Assembly: GCF_024508315.1 (NCBI RefSeq)
Contig: NZ_CP101987.1
Span: 3,348,001-3,412,000, forward strand
Direction of reading: 5' to 3'
Source: Cellulomonas xiejunii
GTDB taxonomy: Bacteria; Actinomycetota; Actinomycetes; Actinomycetales; Cellulomonadaceae
Length of the DNA: 64,000 nt
Part shown: positions 8,311 to 16,103 of the stretch, one piece after another
How positions within the stretch are numbered: the first letter of the stretch is position 1
Layout of the letters: each line of letters starts with the position of its first letter
Notes under the pieces: generated by a model
Told to the model about the DNA's origin: nothing
Seen by the model: only the letters and a program-made list of their open reading frames with translations
The model's database searches: none
Translations under genes and position numbers: made by a program

Positions 8311-9815
8311 CCCTGCCTCGCCTGTCCGCCACCACGTGGGCGGACCGCGTCGCGCACGGCCTTCCCGACGGGGTGCAGGGCCCGCCCGTGGACCCCGACA
8401 CGCTGACCGTGGGCCAGGTGCACCTCGGCATCGGCGCGTTCCACCGCGCGCACCAGGCCGTGTGCACCGAGGACGCGGCGGCGGCGACGGGCGAGACGGG
8501 GTGGGGTCTGCTCGGCGTGACGCAGCGCAGCCCGCGGGTGGTCGACCAGCTCGGTCCGCAGGACGGCCTGTACGGCGTGCTGACCACCGGCGCGCGGACC
8601 ACGTCGCTGCGCGTGGTCGGTGCCGTGCGGGCCGTCGCCTACCCGGGCCGGGACACCCCGTTGGTGCTCGCCACGATCGCGGCACCCACGACGCACGTCG
8701 TGACGCTGACGGTGACGGAGAAGGGCTACCGGCGCGCGGCCGACGGCCGGCTCGACACCGCCGCGCACGACGTGGCTGCCGACCTGGGGTCGGCGGCGAG
8801 CGAGCTCGTCCGCGACGACGAGGCCGCGACGCTCACGCCGATCGGCATGCTCGTGCGCGGGCTCGTCCGGCGGTACCGCACGTCCCGCGCGCCGCTGACC
8901 GTGGTGTCCTGCGACAACCTCAGCGACAACGGCGCGGTGCTCGCGAGCCTGGTCGGGCAGGCGCTGGCGGCCGTGCCGGGCGCGGACGACGTGGCCGCGT
9001 GGGTCGCGTCGTCCGTGCGCTTCCCGTCGACCATGGTCGACCGGATCGTGCCCGCGACCACCGGCGCGCACCGCGCCGAGGCCGCCGCGATGCTGGGCCT
9101 GCGCGACGCGGGCCTCGTCGTCGGCGAGCCGTTCTTCCAGTGGGTCGTCGAGGACGCGTTCGCCGGCCCGCGTCCCGCGTGGGAGCTCGCGGGAGCGACG
9201 CTGACGCACGACGTCGCACCGTTCGAGCGCGCCAAGCTGCGGATCCTCAACGCGACGCACTCCGCGCTGGCGTACCACGGCGCGCTGCGCGGGCACGCGA
9301 CCATCGCCGAGGCGGTCGCCGACCCCGACCTGGAGGCGCTCGCCCGCGCGCTCGTCGACGAGGACGTGCTGCCCACGCTCGTCGCGCCGGAGGGCCTGGA
9401 CCTGGACGCGTACCGCGACGAGGTGCTGCACCGGTTCGCCAACCCCCGCACCGGGCACACGACCGTGCAGGTCGCGATGGACGGGTCGCAGAAGCTGCCG
9501 CAGCGGCTGCTGGGGACGGTCGCCGACCGGCTCGCGGCGGGGGTCGTGCCGCACGCCGCGGCGTACGCGGTCGCGGGGTGGGTGGCGTACGTGCAGGCCG
9601 CGGCCGCGGGCGACCTGGTCGTGGACGGCCGCCGGGTGGAGCTCGACGACCCGATGGCCGCACGGCTGGCCGACGCGGTCGGCGGCCCGGACCCCGTCGG
9701 GCGGCTGTTCGCCCTGGACGAGGTCTTCCCCGGTCCGATCGCCTCGTCGACCGCGTTCCGTGACGCGGTCGCGAACGCCGTGCAGGGCCTGGCCCCCATC
9801 CCCGCCGCTCGCTGA
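8307..9815 (+). CDS. uxuB: mannitol-dehydrogenase-family oxidoreductase, probable fructuronate reductase
   Basis: A 502-aa NAD-dependent polyol/uronate dehydrogenase. The N-terminal Rossmann region has QVHLGIGAFHRAHQA. DNLSDNG follows, and the C-terminal domain carries KLRILNATHSALAY, which holds the catalytic Lys-Asn-His set of the family. Family members include fructuronate reductase (UxuB), tagaturonate-type reductases and mannitol dehydrogenase. Context with uxaC favours reduction of D-fructuronate to D-mannonate. The ATG overlaps the lacI stop (ATGA), so the two genes are co-transcribed. No mannonate dehydratase gene is seen in the window. The symbol is assigned mainly from context. Confidence 0.85.
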   Translation: MTLPRLSATTWADRVAHGLPDGVQGPPVDPDTLTVGQVHLGIGAFHRAHQAVCTEDAAAATGETGWGLLGVTQRSPRVVDQLGPQDGLYGVLTTGARTTSLRVVGAVRAVAYPGRDTPLVLATIAAPTTHVVTLTVTEKGYRRAADGRLDTAAHDVAADLGSAASELVRDDEAATLTPIGMLVRGLVRRYRTSRAPLTVVSCDNLSDNGAVLASLVGQALAAVPGADDVAAWVASSVRFPSTMVDRIVPATTGAHRAEAAAMLGLRDAGLVVGEPFFQWVVEDAFAGPRPAWELAGATLTHDVAPFERAKLRILNATHSALAYHGALRGHATIAEAVADPDLEALARALVDEDVLPTLVAPEGLDLDAYRDEVLHRFANPRTGHTTVQVAMDGSQKLPQRLLGTVADRLAAGVVPHAAAYAVAGWVAYVQAAAAGDLVVDGRRVELDDPMAARLADAVGGPDPVGRLFALDEVFPGPIASSTAFRDAVANAVQGLAPIPAAR

Positions 9816-9989
9816 CGCCGACGCCTTCGAGGACTTCGTCGGCACGTCGTCCGAGGAGTCGACGCTCGACTTCGTCCCCTTCACCCGACCGAGGAGAGCT
9901 GGCAGCAGGGTGACGACGTCGTCCAGTGCGTCATCACCCACCCCGAGGGCGGTTTCACGGGGTCCATGCGGGGCTCGGCGGCCGGTGTG
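9811..9989 (+). pseudogene. Remnant of a septum-formation family protein (C-terminal piece, frameshifted)
   Basis: Directly at the end of the preceding oxidoreductase, one frame reads ADAFEDFVGTSSEESTLDF. After a one-base shift near 9885, another frame reads TEESWQQGDDVVQCVITHP and then GGFTGSMRGS. Joined, this matches the C-terminal end of actinobacterial 'septum formation' proteins (F-x-x-F-V-G...S-x-L...P...E-x-W-x-x-G-D-x-x-V-x-C...G-S-x-x-G). Adding a single C to the CCC run at 9884-9886 would restore FTPTEESW. The N-terminal part is absent. The rest of the 230-bp gap holds nothing else recognisable. Confidence 0.65.
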
Positions 9990-10045
9990 CGACGGGACCG
10001 CGTCGGTGCGCCTGTGTCGATCTGCTGGTGTGGGATCGTCAGGTC

Positions 10046-10492
10046 ATGGAGATCCTGCCCGGGGTGGGCGTCGACGGGGTCAGCATCGGTGACGCCCGTG
10101 AGGACGTCGCCGTGCGGCTCGGGCCGCCCGTGCATGAGGGCGACGGCCACCGCGACGTGTACGCGACCACCCCGGCGCTCGTCGTCGACTACTCGGACGA
10201 CGACCGGGTGGAGATCGTGCAGGTGGCGTACGGCGGTCAGGGCGACGGCAACGAGGTGTTCTTCGACGGCGTGCAGCTCACCTACCGCTTCCTCGACGAG
10301 GTGGTCGCCGACCTCCTGGCGCGCGGCTACGAGTACACGCCGTCGGACATCGGGGTCGACTTCCGCGTGGGGTTCGCCCTGTTCTCCATGGGCTCGCTGG
10401 ACCCGGCGCTGCTGGATCCGCAGGCAGGCGACGACGAACGTCTCGTCGTCGAGGGCGTGAGCGTCGCACCGTACGAGTACCTCGTCGGCTAG
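10046..10492 (+). CDS. hypothetical protein
   Basis: A 148-aa acidic soluble protein that I do not recognise. The ATG at 10046 starts the sequence MEILPGVGVDGVSIGDARE; the longer open frame upstream is Arg/Cys-rich and runs through the pseudogene remnant. The protein has alternating hydrophobic/acidic segments (VVDYSDDDRVEIVQVAYGG, LTYRFLDEVVADLLARGYEYTP) but no signal or membrane helix. The repeated 'rate then compare' layout resembles small actinobacterial proteins of unknown function. It converges on the thiamine-precursor transporter genes. Confidence 0.7.
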   Translation: MEILPGVGVDGVSIGDAREDVAVRLGPPVHEGDGHRDVYATTPALVVDYSDDDRVEIVQVAYGGQGDGNEVFFDGVQLTYRFLDEVVADLLARGYEYTPSDIGVDFRVGFALFSMGSLDPALLDPQAGDDERLVVEGVSVAPYEYLVG

Positions 10493-10561
10493 TGCCGGGC
10501 GGGCCCGGTCCGCCGGCCGAACCGCGCCATCCGCGACGGCAGGCCGCGCGGCCCACCGCCG

Positions 10562-11362
10562 TCACGGGTCGTGACGCGCACGGTCCGGTTCCGCGTCCGC
10601 GACCCCGAGCGCGCCCAACCCGGTGAGCACGCTGTGCTCGACCGCGCGCGCCCCCGCACCGGGACGGGTCGGGTGCCGCGGGCGGGGGTCGTCCACCGGG
10701 TGACGCGCCGCGACGCGGGCCGGCTGCCCGGACAGGCGCACGACCTGGTCGGCGAGGGCCACGGCCTCGCGCACGTCGTGCGTCACCATGACGACGGTCC
10801 AGCGGTGCTGCGCCCACGTCGCCGCGAGCCAGCGCTGCAGGTGCAGCCGCGTCAGGGCGTCGAGCGCACCGAACGGCTCGTCCAGCAGCAGCAGGTCACG
10901 CCCCTGCGCGACCGTCCGGGCCAGCGCGGCGCGCTGCCGCAGGCCACCGGACAGCTCCGAGGGGCGCGCGTCGGCGTGGTCGGCGAGGCCGAACTCGACG
11001 AGCAGGTCCCGCACCCGCTCGCGTGCGTCACGTCGGCGCACGCCCTGCACCTCGAGGCCGAGGGCGACGTTGTCGAGGACCGTGCGCCACTCGAGCAGCA
11101 GGTCGTCCTGCGCCATCCACGCGGCCCGTCCCGGGACGCCCGTGACGTCGCAGCCGTCCAGCAGCACCTGTCCGCGGTCGGGGCGACGCAGGCCGGCGAC
11201 GACCCCGAGCAGCGTGCTCTTGCCGCACCCCGAGGGCCCGACGACGCACGTGAACGACCCGCGGGGCACGGCCAGGTCGACGCCGGCGAGCACCGGCCGC
11301 GGCCCGTCGGCGGCCGGCAGCGCGAGGTGCACGTCGCGGACCTGCAGCAGCGCGTCAGCCAC
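10562..11362 (-). CDS. ABC transporter ATP-binding protein, thiamine-precursor (HMP) type
   Basis: A 266-aa ATPase with Walker A GPSGCGKST, Q-loop MAQDD, signature LSGGLRQRAALART, Walker B LLLLDEPFG and switch His VTHD, close to the taurine/nitrate/HMP importer group. The GTG at 11362 overlaps the permease stop; an alternative GTG at 11380 would add six residues. It is the last gene of an operon with permease and binding protein led by a TPP riboswitch. The task is therefore likely uptake of a thiamine precursor such as a pyrimidine (ThiXYZ-like). The last 40 residues are Arg/Pro-rich and may be a low-constraint tail. Confidence 0.88.
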   Translation of the reverse strand: MADALLQVRDVHLALPAADGPRPVLAGVDLAVPRGSFTCVVGPSGCGKSTLLGVVAGLRRPDRGQVLLDGCDVTGVPGRAAWMAQDDLLLEWRTVLDNVALGLEVQGVRRRDARERVRDLLVEFGLADHADARPSELSGGLRQRAALARTVAQGRDLLLLDEPFGALDALTRLHLQRWLAATWAQHRWTVVMVTHDVREAVALADQVVRLSGQPARVAARHPVDDPRPRHPTRPGAGARAVEHSVLTGLGALGVADAEPDRARHDP

Positions 11363-12125
11363 GCCGCACCCGCCGCGCACGGCCCCACGGCACGACGACG
11401 CGCTCGACCGCGCAGGTCAGGGCGTACAGCGCGAGGGTGAGCGCGGCGCACGCCCCGACGGCGGCGAGCACCAGGTCGGTGCGGAACGCGGCCCGCTGCA
11501 TCGTCATGTACGTCCCGAGGCCCTGCACGGCACCCGCGTACTCCGCGACGACGGCCCCCACCACCGCGTACGTGACGCCGATCCGCAGCGCCGTGAAGAA
11601 CCGCGGCATCGCGGCGGGCAGCCGCACGTGCACGAACTCCTGCCACCGGCTCGCGCCCATCGTCGCCAGCAGCGCCGACGCCCCGGGCCCGGCCGCCGCG
11701 AACCCCTCGACGAGCCCCAGCGCGACGGGGAAGAACGTCACGAGCGTCACGACCAGCACCTTGGGCGCCAACCCGAACCCGAACCACAGGACGAGCAGCG
11801 GCGCGACGACCAGCACCGGCACGGTCTGCGACGCCACCAGCAGCGGCACCACACCCGTCCGCAGGCGCGGCAGCCGGTCGAGCGTGACGGCCAGCGCCCA
11901 CGCGACCGCCACCGACACCGCGAACCCGACCAGCGTCACCGTGAGCGTCGCGCCCGCGTGCGTCGCGAGGGCGTCCCGGTGCGTCCACGCCTGCTGCGCG
12001 ACCCGGGCGGGGGACGGCAGGAGCCGCGGTGCGACGTCGCCCGTCGCGACGACCACCTGCCAGACGCCCAGCAGCGCGAGGCCACCGACGCCCACGGCGA
12101 GCGCACGCCCTGGCACGTCCGTCAC
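11355..12125 (-). CDS. ABC transporter permease, thiamine-precursor (HMP) type
   Basis: A 256-aa inner-membrane protein with about six hydrophobic helices. The cytoplasmic coupling (EAA) region reads MGASRWQEFVHVRLPAAMPRFFTAL, typical of the SsuC/TauC/ThiX group. The GTG start at 12125 overlaps the stop of the binding-protein gene as GTGA, which decides the start and shows translational coupling. The stop overlaps the ATPase gene. It pairs with the ATPase and substrate-binding lipoprotein under the upstream TPP riboswitch. Confidence 0.88.
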   Translation of the reverse strand: MTDVPGRALAVGVGGLALLGVWQVVVATGDVAPRLLPSPARVAQQAWTHRDALATHAGATLTVTLVGFAVSVAVAWALAVTLDRLPRLRTGVVPLLVASQTVPVLVVAPLLVLWFGFGLAPKVLVVTLVTFFPVALGLVEGFAAAGPGASALLATMGASRWQEFVHVRLPAAMPRFFTALRIGVTYAVVGAVVAEYAGAVQGLGTYMTMQRAAFRTDLVLAAVGACAALTLALYALTCAVERVVVPWGRARRVRRG

Positions 12126-13141
12126 GGCTCGCCGCCGAGGTCGACGTGGAAGGTCGACCAGTCGGGCCGGGTCGTCAGGACGTCCCCGTCGGGTCCGGCC
12201 AGCAGGCCCTGCTCGAGCAGGAAGTCGCCGTAGCCGGCGAGCTGCGCGGTCTCGATGCCGCCGACGGTGCCGTCGGCGGCGCGCATGTACTCGGCCGCCA
12301 GCAGACGCTGGCTCTCGACGACCATGCCGGGGTCGGCGAACGCGTCGGGGTGTGCGGCGACCAGCAGCTCCGCGGCCTCGTCGGGGTGGTCGGCGGCGTA
12401 CTGGTAGCCGCGCCGCAGGGCGTCGACGAACGCGGCGGCGACCTCCGGCTCGTCGGCCACCCAGGAGCGGCGGGCGTCGACGAGCACCGCGTACGCGTCG
12501 GGGAACCCGTAGTCGGTGTACCGGAAGTACCGCAAGGGTGTGCCGACGCGCTGCGCCGCGAGCCCCTCCCACGCGACGAACGGGATCGCGACGTCGGCCT
12601 CCCCCGCGTACAGGGCGGCGTAGGCGCTGGTCCCCAGGGTCACGGCCGTGACGTCACCGCGCCCGCCGTCGGCGCGGATCACCGCCTGCAGCAGCGGCAC
12701 CTCCGCCGGTCCGCCGAACCCCGCGTAGACGCGTCCGTCGAGGTCCCGCGGGCGGGTGATCGTCGCGTCGTCGGCACGCACCGCGATCGCCGACGCCCAG
12801 TGCTGCAGCGGGGCCAGCACCGCGACCACGTCGGCGCCGGCCGCCTGGGCGAGCACCGAGTCCCCGTGGAAGCTGATGCCCGCCTCGGCGGCACCGGCGT
12901 CGATCAGCGCGTCCGGCTGGACGTCGGTGTACGGCAGCACCTGGACGTCGAGGCCGGCGTCGTCGAACCAGCCCTGGGCGAGCGCGACCTCCAGGCCGGT
13001 GTGGTTGGTGTTGGGCGTCCAGTCGAGCGCGAACCGGACGACGGGACGGTCGGCGTCGGTGGCCGCTCCGTCGGCACAGGCGGCGGGCAGGAGCGCGGCG
13101 GCGAGCAGGGAGGCGGCGAGCGCGAGGCGGTGGCGTGTCAT
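12122..13141 (-). CDS. ABC transporter substrate-binding lipoprotein, ThiY/NMT1-like
   Basis: A 339-aa lipoprotein: a signal peptide with lipobox LPAAC, then an NMT1/ThiY-type binding fold starting FALDWTPNTNHTGLEVAL. Further on are GISFHGDSVL, VLAPLQHWASAIAV and the FPDAYAVLV segment. ThiY relatives bind a thiamine-degradation pyrimidine (formylaminopyrimidine) and related HMP compounds. The TPP riboswitch in the leader makes a thiamine precursor the best-supported substrate. It is the first gene of the operon; TGGAGA lies 6-7 bp before the ATG. Confidence 0.9.
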   Translation of the reverse strand: MTRHRLALAASLLAAALLPAACADGAATDADRPVVRFALDWTPNTNHTGLEVALAQGWFDDAGLDVQVLPYTDVQPDALIDAGAAEAGISFHGDSVLAQAAGADVVAVLAPLQHWASAIAVRADDATITRPRDLDGRVYAGFGGPAEVPLLQAVIRADGGRGDVTAVTLGTSAYAALYAGEADVAIPFVAWEGLAAQRVGTPLRYFRYTDYGFPDAYAVLVDARRSWVADEPEVAAAFVDALRRGYQYAADHPDEAAELLVAAHPDAFADPGMVVESQRLLAAEYMRAADGTVGGIETAQLAGYGDFLLEQGLLAGPDGDVLTTRPDWSTFHVDLGGEP

Positions 13142-13300
13142 GGGGTCTCCAGGAGGGCGTGCGAGATCGCCGGACGCGTGGGCGACCGGTGGGCCTGCGG
13201 AGCAACGCGCGGCGGGCGCGTCGACGTCAGGGGGTGAGACGCCCCCGGCGACGGTGCGGGTGGGCGTGCAGCGGTGGACGCATGGGAGACATGCGCGACA

Positions 13301-13375
13301 TCCCTTCGCTAGTGCGACCTAGATCAGGTTCGACGGGTGTGATCTCAGCCGCTGGTGCGGCACCCCGTGTCACGA
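13301..13375 (-). promoter_or_regulatory. TPP riboswitch (THI element)
   Basis: Read on the minus strand, the leader contains GGGGTGCC, then GGCTGAGAT, ACACCC, CGAACCTGATCT and finally AGCGAAGGGA. These are the conserved blocks of the thiamine-pyrophosphate aptamer in the right order. It begins about 235 bp and ends about 160 bp before the binding-protein start. The expression platform is not obvious; GC-rich stems in 13142-13300 are candidates. Confidence 0.96.
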
Positions 13376-13453
13376 CGTCTGTGACGCTACGCGCGCGTCG
13401 CACGGCCCCGGGTGGTCGTCCGCACTGTGGTCCGGGTCCCCGGGCACGCCGAT

Positions 13454-13481
13454 GAGCGCGGACCGCGGACGGTCCGCGCTC
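13454..13481 (-). terminator. Hairpin terminator after the ArsR gene
   Basis: GAGCGCGGACCG-CGGA-CGGTCCGCGCTC is a perfect 12-bp stem with a 4-nt loop, 18 bp beyond the ArsR stop. It lacks a U-run, as usual in high-GC actinobacteria. Confidence 0.8.
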
Positions 13482-13498
13482 GGCGGTGGGTGGCGCCG

Positions 13499-13834
13499 TC
13501 AGCGCGGCGGGGACTCCGCGAGACGTGCGATCGCGGCCAGGCGCTCCTCCCAGCGCGCGCCGACGGCCTCGAGCGTCCGCGCGAGCAGCCCGAGGCGCGC
13601 ACCGACGGCGCGGTAGCGCACCTCACGTCCGGCGCGCACGGGCTCGACGAGACCCACCTCGGCCAGCACGGCGAGGTGCTTGGCGATCGCCTGCCGCGTC
13701 ACCGGCAGGCGCTCGGCCAGCGCCGAGGCCGACGCCTCCCCGCGACCGACCTCGGTGAGCACCTGCCACCGCGTCTCGTCACCGAGGGCGGCGCACACCG
13801 CGACCACGTCGGTCGTGCCGGTCGCGGACGTCAC
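13499..13834 (-). CDS. ArsR-type winged-helix regulator
   Basis: A 111-aa small regulator with ALGDETRWQVLTEVGRG at the N terminus, the recognition helix region LPVTRQAIAKHLAVLAEVGLVEPVR and a wing GREVRYRAVG. No metal-binding Cys/His set is visible. It belongs to the type found next to AHSA1/SRPBCC proteins rather than metal efflux pumps. The ATG overlaps the stop of the AHSA1 gene (ATGA), so the pair is co-transcribed. Its operators are probably the two GCAAC...GTTGC palindromes before the operon. Confidence 0.9.
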   Translation of the reverse strand: MTSATGTTDVVAVCAALGDETRWQVLTEVGRGEASASALAERLPVTRQAIAKHLAVLAEVGLVEPVRAGREVRYRAVGARLGLLARTLEAVGARWEERLAAIARLAESPPR

Positions 13835-14301
13835 GCCGCGACCCCGTCGCGCACCAGCCGCACGAGCTCGTCGAGCTCGGACGTCCAGCCGTCGCGGTGG
13901 TCCGCGAGCTGGCGCAGCCGCTCGTCGCCGAGCTTGTCGAACCCGGTCTCGACGACCGTGAGCAGCGTCCCGTCGCCGTCGGGCTCGAGCGTGAAGGTCA
14001 CGGTCAGGGCGGTCGCGTCCGTCAGGTCACCACCGCAGCCGGGCCACGCGAACGCGAAGCGGCGGGGCGGGTCGTACGCCTCGATCCGCACGGGCACGTC
14101 GTCCTGACCGTCCCACCCGAGGGTGCCGGTCGCGCCGACGCGCAGGTCCGGCAGCGAGGCCCGCTGGCCGAACCACTGCGCGACGAGGTCCTCGCGCGTG
14201 AGGACCTCGAAGACGCGGGCGGGCGGGGCGTCGACGCGGACCGTACGGGTCACGGTCGACGTGGGGTCGTCGACGAGGGCGGTGGTCTGGTGCTGGGTCA
14301 T
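13831..14301 (-). CDS. SRPBCC / AHSA1-domain protein
   Basis: A 156-aa protein of the Bet v 1-like fold. Its segments RTVRVDAPPARVFEVLT, DLVAQWFGQ, FAFAWPG and LTVTFTLEPDGDGTLLTVVETGF match AHSA1-type proteins that pair with ArsR regulators. It probably binds a hydrophobic ligand; the actual substrate is unknown. The ATG at 14301 is the first in frame downstream of the promoter region with the two operator candidates. It precedes the ArsR gene by a 4-bp overlap. Confidence 0.9.
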   Translation of the reverse strand: MTQHQTTALVDDPTSTVTRTVRVDAPPARVFEVLTREDLVAQWFGQRASLPDLRVGATGTLGWDGQDDVPVRIEAYDPPRRFAFAWPGCGGDLTDATALTVTFTLEPDGDGTLLTVVETGFDKLGDERLRQLADHRDGWTSELDELVRLVRDGVAA

Positions 14302-14315
14302 GGCGATCTCCTTCG

Positions 14316-14333
14316 TGCAACTCGTCCGTTGCA
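14316..14333. promoter_or_regulatory. Operator candidate 1 for the ArsR regulator
   Basis: TGCAAC-TCGTCC-GTTGCA is an inverted repeat with perfect 6-bp arms, 14 bp upstream of the AHSA1 start. It shares the GCAAC/GTTGC arms with a second box 30 bp further on. Confidence 0.6.
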
Positions 14334-14362
14334 GAACAGCGTGCACCGGTTCCGGCGAAATC

Positions 14363-14378
14363 GCAACCCTTCGGTTGC
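14363..14378. promoter_or_regulatory. Operator candidate 2 for the ArsR regulator
   Basis: GCAACC-CTTC-GGTTGC is an inverted repeat with perfect 6-bp arms, related in sequence to the box at 14316-14333 but with a shorter spacer. Confidence 0.55.
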
Positions 14379-14479
14379 ACCTCGCTGTCGCGCTCCGGTT
14401 CCGGGACCTGGTCGCGTGCGAGGATCGAGGACGTGACACCGAGCGCCTCGCTGTCCGCCGCCGGTCGGCGGACGCGCTG

Positions 14480-15442
14480 ATGGCAGCCGTCCTGTCCGCG
14501 CTGGGCACGATGGGCGCCGTCGTCGCCCTCGGCTGGGTGCTGGGACGGTGGCGCGTGCTGGGCGAGCGGGCCGCGCCGGTGCTGGCGCGCGTGGTGTTCG
14601 CCGTCGCGGCGCCGGCGCTGCTGCTCGCGACCGTCGCGCGCGCCGACCTGCACCTGCTCGTGTCGCGCACGGCCGTCGTGACGTGGTCGTGCACCGCGCT
14701 CGTGGCCCTGCTCGCGGTCGTCGTGCTGCGCCTGGTGTGGCGCCGCTCCCCCGCGGACGTCACCGTGGGCACGCTGTCCTCGTCGTACGTCAACGCCGGG
14801 AACATCGGCCTGCCGCTGGCGGTGTACCTGCTCGACGACCCCGTCGCCGTGGTCCCGACGCTGCTGTTCCAGCTCCTGGTGCTGGCGCCGGTCGCGTTCG
14901 CCGTCCTGGACGCGCACCCCGCGGGCTCGCACGCCACCCCCGCGCGCCGGGAGGGCAGCCCGGTCCCCGTCGGGCTGCGGGTCGCGGCGGTCGCCCGACG
15001 CACGGTGAGCAACCCGATCATCGTCGCGACGCTCACCGGGCTGGTGCTGGCGGCGCTCCCCTGGTCGCTGCCGGACGTCGTCCTGCAGCCGTTCACCCTC
15101 GTCGGGGCCGCGGCCGCGCCGCTCGCGCTCATCACCTTCGGCATGTCGCTCGCCGTCCCGCGGGGCACGGGCGCCTCGGCGCCGCGGCGCGACCTCGCGC
15201 TGGCCGTCGGGCTGCGCTCGGTCGTCCACCCCGTGCTGACGTGGGGCGTCGGCACGGCCCTGGGGCTGCCCGCGCCCGCGCTGCTCGCGGTCGTCGCGAT
15301 GGCCGCCCTGCCGACGGCGCAGAACGTGCTCGTCTACGCGATGCAGTACCGCCACGGGGAGGCGCTCGCGCGCGACGCGGGTCTGGTGACGACGGTGCTG
15401 TGCGTGCCGGTGCTGCTGGTCGTCGCGGCGACGCTCGGCTGA
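14480..15442 (+). CDS. AEC (auxin efflux carrier) family transporter
   Basis: A 320-aa integral membrane protein with about ten hydrophobic helices. Family features are visible: SSSYVNAGNIGLPLAVYLL (the conserved N-x-G-x-x-G-L-P), SNPIIVATLTGLVLA and FGMSLA, plus a C-terminal ALPTAQNVLVYAMQY. The family exports or imports small organic anions; the substrate here is unknown. The ATG at 14480 is chosen because the residues upstream are Arg-rich shadow sequence. It is divergent from the AHSA1-ArsR pair and converges on the XRE-cupin gene. Confidence 0.85.
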   Translation: MAAVLSALGTMGAVVALGWVLGRWRVLGERAAPVLARVVFAVAAPALLLATVARADLHLLVSRTAVVTWSCTALVALLAVVVLRLVWRRSPADVTVGTLSSSYVNAGNIGLPLAVYLLDDPVAVVPTLLFQLLVLAPVAFAVLDAHPAGSHATPARREGSPVPVGLRVAAVARRTVSNPIIVATLTGLVLAALPWSLPDVVLQPFTLVGAAAAPLALITFGMSLAVPRGTGASAPRRDLALAVGLRSVVHPVLTWGVGTALGLPAPALLAVVAMAALPTAQNVLVYAMQYRHGEALARDAGLVTTVLCVPVLLVVAATLG

Positions 15443-15452
15443 CGGCTCGCGG

Positions 15453-16040
15453 TCAGGCGTCGCGACGCCGCGGACGCGCCCGCACGTGCATGCGCTCGCC
15501 CTGGGGTCCGTAGAGGGCCAGGACCTCGACCGGGCCGTCGGACACGTTGCCCAGCCAGTGCGGGACGCGGGTGTCGAACTCGGCGGCCTCCCCCGCGACG
15601 AGGTCGAGCGACCGGCCGCCCAGGACGAGGCGCAGCGTGCCGCTCAGCACGTAGAGCCACTCGTAGCCGTCGTGCACGCGCGGCTCGCCGACCTCGGCGG
15701 GCGTCCGCGGCGGGTAGACCAGCCGGTACGCGCGCGGTCCCTCGGTGCGCCGGGTCAGCGGCACGTACGTCACGCCGTGGCGCACGGTGGGGTGCGGCAC
15801 GACGCGCGGGTCGTCACCCGCGGGGACCTCGACGAGCTCGTCGAGAGTCACCTCGTGGAAGCGCGCGAGCGGGAGCAGCAGCTCGAGCGTGGGACGCCGC
15901 AGCCCGGACTCCAGGCGGGACAGGGTGCTGACCGAGATGCCGGTGACGGCCGCGACGTCGGCGAGGGTCGCCTCCCGGTGCTCCCGCAGCGACCGGAGCC
16001 GGGGACCGACCGCGCCGAGCACCGCATCCAGTTCGACCAT
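15453..16040 (-). CDS. XRE-family regulator with C-terminal cupin
   Basis: A 195-aa protein. The helix-turn-helix covers about residues 12-66, with EATLADVAAVTGISVSTLSRLESGLRRPTLELLLPLA. A cupin sensor domain follows, about 110-185, with HDGYEWLYVLSGTLRLVLG, AGEAAEFDTRVPHWLGN and GPVEVLALYGPQG. Such regulators sense a small ligand or metal through the cupin. It is divergent from a thioredoxin-reductase-like gene with only 63 bp between, so it is likely to regulate that gene through the 15-bp palindrome there. Confidence 0.9.
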   Translation of the reverse strand: MVELDAVLGAVGPRLRSLREHREATLADVAAVTGISVSTLSRLESGLRRPTLELLLPLARFHEVTLDELVEVPAGDDPRVVPHPTVRHGVTYVPLTRRTEGPRAYRLVYPPRTPAEVGEPRVHDGYEWLYVLSGTLRLVLGGRSLDLVAGEAAEFDTRVPHWLGNVSDGPVEVLALYGPQGERMHVRARPRRRDA

Positions 16041-16047
16041 GCCTCAT

Positions 16048-16062
16048 TTGCCGTCCCGGCAA
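16048..16062. promoter_or_regulatory. Palindrome between XRE-cupin and oxidoreductase genes
   Basis: TTGCCG-TCC-CGGCAA is a perfect 6-bp-arm inverted repeat, 7 bp from the regulator start. It lies in a 63-bp divergent promoter region, so binding here could affect both genes. Confidence 0.55.
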
Positions 16063-16103
16063 CTCCACTTGTCAAGCCGCCGCTCGCACCGCACGCTCGG
16101 TGC

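Noticed and set aside
7093-8685. N-terminal extension of uxaC to a 1021-aa protein
   Set aside because: The upstream part is antisense to the LacI gene and Arg/Gly-rich. The ATG at 7092 has GGAGG upstream and gives the normal family length.
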